Part shown: piece by piece, positions 58,726 to 64,000 of the stretch
Position numbering within the stretch: position 1 is the first letter of the stretch
Layout of the letters: every line of letters starts with the position of its first letter
Origin: Fagopyrum homotropicum
Lineage: Eukaryota; Streptophyta; Magnoliopsida; Caryophyllales; Polygonaceae
DNA length: 64,000 nt
Reading direction: 5' to 3'
NCBI GenBank assembly: GCA_033239125.1
Contig: BSWB01000005.1
Location: forward strand, 49,026,993-49,090,992
Program-made: the position numbers and the translations under genes
Notes under the pieces: generated by a model
Databases searched by the model: none
Seen by the model: the letters and a program-made list of their open reading frames with translations, nothing else
What the model was told of the DNA's origin: nothing

Positions 58726-58730
58726 CAAAC
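58726..58730 (+). other. Right target-site duplication of B2 (CAAAC)
   Basis: Matches 33904-33908. It implies that the B LTR sense strand ends in GAACAA, one A beyond the usual CA. Confidence 0.88.
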
Positions 58731-59700
58731 CCTTGTCCGATTTGGGAGAGGCTAACTTATTTGTTATATAGAATGTAAGATGAACCGGGACATCATATGA
58801 TGTAGTGATGATGTGGGCGTAGGCCTGACGCGACTATGTACGAAGTCAATGTGCGACCTGTCATCAGGTCAAGTGTTAGCACTATATATGAAGGGATGGG
58901 GATTTCATTAACTGCCAATTACGCAGTGGAAGTGGGAGGATATCTCCATAAATGTTATTACAAGTTTAGAACAAGTAAAAGTTGTGATGCAATTGGGATT
59001 GTCGTAGAGCAAATGACAAGATCGCACGTTTTATAACTATTTGGGAAACGTGGTCAATGAGTCGGCTAATGGATGAATTCACTAAGTTGATAGTGAAATT
59101 TTGTGGGGATACCGAGTACCATCGTCTCGGATTGAGAGCCTGTGTGCCAGATTGGGGACAAGAGTGATCAGAACACTTCCATTTGTTTAATTTTTTGTAT
59201 TATTATAGTTGTCATGCGTCGTTTGGGATGGCCTTTGTGAGACTTTATATGAGCGGATGTGTCATACACCATTGTGTAGGGACTTACCGAGTAGTTATGG
59301 TAGGATGACCTGGAGTAGATATGTGATGACATCGCTCGAGTAACGATAATCCTAGAGTGGATGCTAGCCGCGCCGAGTGGTTAGAAGGCGTGTACACATA
59401 AGAAGCGCATGCTTCGAGAGTTCAGATATGGAGTCGGCTATATGAGAGTTTCATCAACATGAAGCGTCAGACGTTTTGGCATTAAAAAGGGAGTTGAGTT
59501 CCATTACATCAAATCTTTTTGAGATCTTCGTGCGAGTTAGAAAGTGGGTTAAAGGTTGGCGTTGCAACCAAGAAGTAGAATGTGTTCATCGGCATTTCAT
59601 GTGTATCAACCAAGGGAGTATGGACACAACTCGAAATACAATGTCAGTCATGATAATCTAGTGGTATAGACGAGGAGCCAATGAGGCTATTTGCAAGACA
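58731..59700 (+). pseudogene. D1 relic of integrase
   Basis: Continues the D1 pol relic after B2. Short stretches match C2 integrase in shifting frames: QWKWEDIS-like at 58925-58955, SCDAIGIVVEQMTRSHVL at 58978-59033, IWETWSMSRLMDEFTKLIVKF-like at 59035-59100, DWGQE and SCHASFGMAFVRLYMSGC-like at 59150-59260. Heavily broken by stops and indels. Confidence 0.75.
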
Positions 59701-59973
59701 AAGGATAGTATTTTTTGGTGGAGTTACGCTGAGCTAGTAACATCGATAGGATCGATAAGTTAGACTTATGTGCATGTGTGATATTATGTGTAGTTTGTGC
59801 TTGTATGGGATTATGAGTTTGATCTGTATGATCTTTATGTGTTAGCTTGAGTGGATCGTGTGTGTAGATAGAAGATTTATACCTTTATGTTCCGAGTGCA
59901 TGTCTCTATTGAGACCGAGAGGATTGACGTTTTTTTAAGTTTCGGGATGAAACTTATTTTGAGGGGGATCTGA
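59701..59973 (+). other. D1 3' spacer, hairpin and polypurine tract
   Basis: Non-coding. AAGTTTCGGGATGAAACTT at 59937-59955 is the hairpin of C1 and C2 with one change, followed by TTTTGAGGGGGATCTGA and the LTR start TGTAACG. Confidence 0.8.
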
Positions 59974-62068
59974 TGTAACGTCCGGAATTTTGTTTCCGTT
60001 TACAAGAGACTTTAGAAGCCTGGAGCAAGGGCTACCGCCCTTGCAACTTAGAAGGCCCCCGACCGCGGCCGTCCTCGACCGTAGCTTGGACGTCCCGCAG
60101 GGGCGTTGACACGTTAGAGCGGGAGTTAGGTGCCTTTTCCGTCCGACCTTTCATCTCCTAACTCCTTTATACCGACACATTACTAGGGGTGATTCTTGGG
60201 CTGCTTGACCTTTGGTCTCCTCCCATTTATGCAGCCATATCTTCCTCCTTCATTTCTTTTCACTTTTCTTTCTCTACTCTCCTTCCTTCTCCCTCATCTC
60301 CTTCACCTTCATCCTCTACCTTAGTGCTTCTCTCCTATTGAAGTTGTCACACAAAGGTTGGACTATAGAGACGTGATCCAGAGTAAGTTCTTTCCTTCTC
60401 CTTGTTCTCTTCTTCTTCCTTTTTCCTTCTTGCACCTTTGAAGAGTGAGATCCATGAATTCACTCAACAGAGTCTTCTCTAGTTCCTTCTTATGTCCTTG
60501 CAAGCTTAGACCATGAAGGAAGGCTATGATCTTGTGGTGAGAGCTAAGAGACATTCACAGCATCAAAGGAGGCAATATGAAGGTTGTTGCACATCGAAGA
60601 ACTGAAGAGTCGACATTTCTGGACTGCAGCCGCGGGGGCGGATCCTGTGAGCCACGGGGGAGGACACTGTAAACCATGGGGGCAGCCTTTGCAAGTCGCG
60701 GGGGCGGACTCTGGGTCTTGCACACCACATGGGCGGCGTCTTGACACTGTAGGGGCGGTTTCTGCATTAGTAAGCCTCCGATCTCTTGTTCCTTTCTTCC
60801 CTCTCCGTTTCCTTGATCTTGAACCATCTTAGTAGCATCTTAGGATGGCTTAACATCGGTGATATGGAATGCCAAGTAGTGGCTTGACCCTTAGGGTTAT
60901 CTTGTGACAGTTGAGGGTATGTTGGTATGGCATGAACTCTTAGGATTTGTGAGGATATTGATTTAGGACTGAGTTGTTATGTTGGAAGCCTGTAAGGCAA
61001 TGGACTGAGAGTATCATGTATCTTGAATGTTTATGAGTGGTGAGGATTGTGAGCACTAGAAGTCTAAGGACTTCTAGTTGGCTAGAGGGTTGATCTATCT
61101 TGAGTTGTGATTCTTGTGAGGATGATGAGCCTAGAAGTCGAAGGACTTCTAGTTGACTAGAGTGATGTTGTTCTTCTGATGATGTTGAGCCTAGGAGTCT
61201 AAGGATTTCTAGTTGACCAGAGTGTTGTTTGATTCGTGTGCCTTGTCTTGAACATGCGTTGTGCGTTTCCCCAAGCGAACTTGAGAGTGTGATGATTGTT
61301 TGCGCTTCGGAGACTGGTAAGTCCACGGACTTACTTAGTTGGCTTTTTACATGAGTGTAATGTGTATGAGTGGTGTTTGCTAGTTAGAATAACAATGAAA
61401 CCGGATTAGGCCGACTTTATTATATTACGTAATTGACCCAAGTGTATGATAATGGGTCGTGATGTCACTACCTAGCTCTTGCGAGAGCTAGGAGGTTCCC
61501 TGCGACCAGCCCAGGCAGGTAGAAGGTCAGATGCATTAGTACCATTCCTCGTTGGTAAACTGGGACAAGGGCGAGGTTTGGGAATCCCTCGTGTCACAAA
61601 ATAAGTATCATTAGTAATGTCATATCACGTAACTAAAGATAATAAACGGACTTGAGTGTTGCATGTTGATTATGTATGATGTGTGTGTATGTGCTTTTAC
61701 CTTTATACTTATGCATAGAATGTTAGCTAACGGTATTATACCGTCTTGTAGATGCCTTGCAAGTTAGAGAGGCGGTAGAGGGATCCAGCGGTAGTGGGCA
61801 GCCAGGGTTCCGTGCATTATAGGACGGGATTGTTTATCTTATTTCATGTCTTTGAGACTTATGTTGTATTTCTAGTTTTGAGACTTGGCTGGATTGTTTT
61901 GAGTTTTGTACTTTCATTTTCGCTCATCGAATAAAACTATGTTGTTTTGCCTTTTTATTTGTGCCGTGTTGTAAGGTCCGATGAAGTTGTTGCCAAGCTA
62001 AGGGCCAGGACCCATTGTGAGGTCCCAACTCATGGCATTCCGAGTCCTCCAGGCTTTGGGGTGTTAGA
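59974..62068 (+). repeat. D1 3' LTR
   Basis: 2,095 bp, TGTAACGTCC to GGGGTGTTA plus GA where the 5' LTR has CA. It is uninterrupted and shows the empty site of the C2 insertion at 60545-60560. GC-rich array 60628-60760 and hairpin units about 61054-61215. The U3 TATA-like box is decayed to CCATTTATG (60223-60231). Confidence 0.93.
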
Positions 62069-62073
62069 GATGA
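62069..62073 (+). other. Right target-site duplication of D1 (GATGA)
   Basis: Matches 17828-17832. Confidence 0.9.
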
Positions 62074-62414
62074 GCACTTCATTACCTTATATGGCCCAAG
62101 TGTATTATAACCGGGCGGTGACCGCCTGCCAAAATCTCGTCGAGAGTGGAGGAGGTGCTCGGAATCCAGTAGCTCAGGGAGGACATAGCTTCTCATGCAA
62201 GACCTGAGTTAAAGGGAGAAGAGACGGGATTCTTTAGGCTCCTCGTGTCACAAAATAAGTTGAATTAGTAATGGAATAACTTAAGTAAAGATAATAAACG
62301 AATGTGTGTGTAGCATTGCATGTTGTGATGTGTCGATGAGTGTATGTGCTATTACTTCATTCTTATTCATCAGAAGTTGTAGCGCCCCGAGTCCCACGGA
62401 TTTTGGGTGTTACA
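62074..62414 (+). repeat. C1 3' LTR, second part
   Basis: Continues C1's LTR after D1. It shares with the C2 and D LTRs the stretch CTCGTGTCACAAAATAAGT and AAAGATAATAAACG, and ends GGGTGTTACA. Total C1 LTR is about 1.56 kb. Confidence 0.75.
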
Positions 62415-64000
62415 GTCGTGCCTGAGCCTTAAGTTTAAATTTACTTGGTGAATGTCTGGTAGTTCCAAGTGCTTTCTTCACCTTCATCAAAAGTTGTAGA
62501 TTGGGCTAGAATGATAGTGGGTGTTTAGTTGGCAACGCACGTATCCAACTGCCAAAGGGAGGATCAGTTAGAGTTTGTGATTGTGGGACAGTACAGGAAG
62601 ATTAATTGTTCCCCATGATGCTGTAGTGATAGCATAAACATGGAAGACGCATATAGGATCGGGATGCGTCGTGTAAAACCAACAATCGAGAGTACCAACA
62701 ATGTTCCAATCGATACAGTTGTGTCCTTCGAACACAAATTCGGCGGCAAATCATTTGCAGTGATCCAAAACCTAGCGTTGTGAAGGGCTATGCCTGTAGG
62801 TTTGATGTTTGGCGGAACACGTTCGAGGTTGCTGAAATTTTGGTGTAAGCTTGTTGTTGTTCTTCTACAATCGACATCTTCATTTATAGTCTTTGATGGA
62901 GAAGTCTTCTAGTCGTTGGTAAGATGACCATTGTTGATGTTTCTTCTTCTCCATAGAAAACGCTTCTTGGTTGAGATGAGATACCCGTTGTAGATTTTCC
63001 TAATCTTCATCATGTCCTTAAAGCACGTTGATTCTTCTTCTCCATAATCTTCTCACACTATTGAAGATCTTTGTCGTTCAAGCATCAAGATCTTCAGGTT
63101 TGTTAAGAATCTTTGGCTGAAGATCTTTAAGATCTTTTAATATCCGTTTGAGAAGAAGTCTTGCGTCTCGTTGAGGATCTTTGCAATATCCTTTTTGTTG
63201 GGCCAAATCTTTTTGGTCGAGATCTTCTAGTCGGCCGGAATCTCCTTTGAAGATTTTCTCTTGATCCTTGGTAGATTTTGTTGAGATTGAATTTCAAAAT
63301 CCTTCCAGCCGTTTCGTACGTTGGTTTTGATCCCTTGAAATGATTTTCAAGGACTCCGAGTTGAACCTTTGAAATGCTCTTCAAACTCTGTGCTTGTCCC
63401 TTATATTCGGTTTCAAGGCCTTCATCTATCCCTTGAAATGCTTTCCAAGGCCTGCATACATTTGACAAACACAAAAACAAACCAAGCAATCTAGAAGTAA
63501 AATCGATATTTTTTAGTATAAAAATCGCTCATTTGTGTTAAGCCTTCCATCATCACATATTCAAATGTATAATTGAGGTGGAGTTTTTAACTTTGACATC
63601 AAAGAAACACTGGGGATAGTGCTCCGGAGTACGCTCACACTGTGACACGTATTTCATTTCTAGTTTATTACCACTTAATTAACCCTGTTTGAAGCAATAA
63701 GCGAAAAAGCGGAAAAACGGAAAACGTAAAATTTTAAAACTTTATCTTACAACCATCTTCACAACATATATACATACTAACATACATCATAAAACCCTGT
63801 TTAACAAAACACAACTGTTTAAAACCACACAAAACATCCTAGGCGGTAGCATCCCATAATAGCCCACTGGATATGATCTCAAATCCAGGTGTTAGGTCCA
63901 ATGTCCTTGCCTTGATCAGGCCGAGTCTGAGTAGCTGAAAAATATGGATATAACAACAATGAGCTACAAGCTCAGTAAGGTATACAAATCGCACTCTCCC
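62415..64000. other. Flank outside the nest, unassigned
   Basis: No recognised gene or domain. A 47-codon ORF at 62640-62783 (+) starting MEDAYRIGMRRVKPTIE has no partner I recognise. The region 62900-63480 is rich in short repeats of AAGATCTT- and CCTTGAAATG-type; the 120-codon minus-strand ORF there is probably chance. From about 63640 to the end, phrases such as GAGCTACAAGCTCAGTAAGG and CCCATAATAGCCCACTGG recall the minus-strand end of a chromovirus LTR, so another element may begin here. GTCGT at 62415-62419 would be C1's right target duplication. Confidence 0.4.

Larger units (their letters stand above)
17833..62068 (+). mobile_element. D1: chromovirus-type element with decayed pol, inserted in the C1 LTR
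   Basis: Both LTRs are present (5' in two parts, 17833-18408 and 29293-30825; 3' at 59974-62068) with a GATGA target duplication and an initiator tRNA-Met primer site. C2 interrupts the 5' LTR and B2 the internal region. D1's own internal sequence totals only about 4.3 kb. It shows badly decayed RT, RNase H and integrase relics and no readable gag. LTRs are about 96% identical in the stretch I compared (29740-30150 against 61000-61400), so the decay of pol probably predates the insertion. Confidence 0.9.
1..62414 (+). mobile_element. C1: outermost chromovirus-type LTR retrotransposon, 3' part, interrupted by all other elements
   Basis: This is the outermost element of the nest. Only its 3' part is in the window: pol from the RT MPFGL motif onward (13692-16030), a spacer with a minisatellite, a hairpin and polypurine tract, and a 3' LTR split by D1 into 16613-17832 and 62074-62414. 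B1 sits inside its RT and D1 inside its LTR. Pol order RT-RNase H-integrase and a long LTR closing in GGGTGTTACA point to a chromovirus, probably the Tekay/Del branch; the clade name is an inference from family knowledge. Its 5' LTR and left target duplication lie outside the window. Confidence 0.85.

Noticed and set aside
63127..63489. 120-codon minus-strand ORF in the right flank
   Set aside because: It arises from short internally repeated DNA of CCTTGAAATG type, has a highly biased basic composition, and shows no recognisable domain.

Overview
The window is plant nuclear DNA made almost entirely of nested Ty3/gypsy LTR retrotransposons. Athila-type and chromovirus (probably Tekay/Del-like) lineages together, the tRNA-Asp and initiator tRNA-Met primer sites, and nonsense changes that look like methyl-cytosine decay point to a flowering plant with a repeat-rich genome, most likely a eudicot. 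The species cannot be read from the sequence, and I see no host gene.

I name the elements by family. A and B are two Athila-type families. C1, C2 and D are three chromovirus families. The outermost element is C1 (+). Its 5' half lies left of the window. Its own bases here are the pol fragment 13692-16030, a 3' spacer, and a 3' LTR split into 16613-17832 and 62074-62414. B1 (+) sits in the C1 reverse transcriptase just before the MPFGL motif, and A1 (+, 1-9648) sits in B1's downstream ORF. D1 (+, 17833-62068, target duplication GATGA on both sides) sits in the C1 3' LTR. C2 (-, 18409-29292, duplication TAAGA) sits in D1's 5' LTR; D1's 3' LTR gives the empty site. B2 (-, 33909-58725, duplication CAAAC) sits in D1's pol relic. 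A partial tandem of family A (A2, -, about 34563-47295) interrupts B2's 3' LTR, joined at both ends by short microhomology instead of a target duplication. Only 62415-64000 lies outside this nest.

Layout: 1-9648 A1 (gag-protease-integrase, tail ORF, 3' LTR); 9649-13691 rest of B1; 13692-17832 C1 pol and part of its 3' LTR; 17833-18408 D1 5' LTR, first part; 18409-29292 C2; 29293-33908 rest of D1 5' LTR and left internal region; 33909-58725 B2 with A2 inside; 58726-62068 D1 integrase relic and 3' LTR; 62074-62414 end of C1 LTR; 62415-64000 unassigned flank.

B2 shows the full Athila plan: gag, aspartic protease, RT, RNase H and integrase in one frame, then a separate ATHILA ORF1-like gene with its own TATA box, then a 1.4-kb non-coding tail. 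Both A copies lack RT and RNase H yet keep protease and integrase, so family A probably moved with enzymes from a B-like relative. D1 has LTRs of about 96% identity around a pol decayed almost beyond recognition, which also suggests movement in trans. The most unusual signal is that each family carries its own short GC-rich, often palindromic motif in a small array just upstream of its LTR TATA box. In the two Athila families the same motif also precedes the internal TATA box of the tail ORF. All coding regions are broken; A2 gag-protease-integrase is closest to intact (one frameshift).
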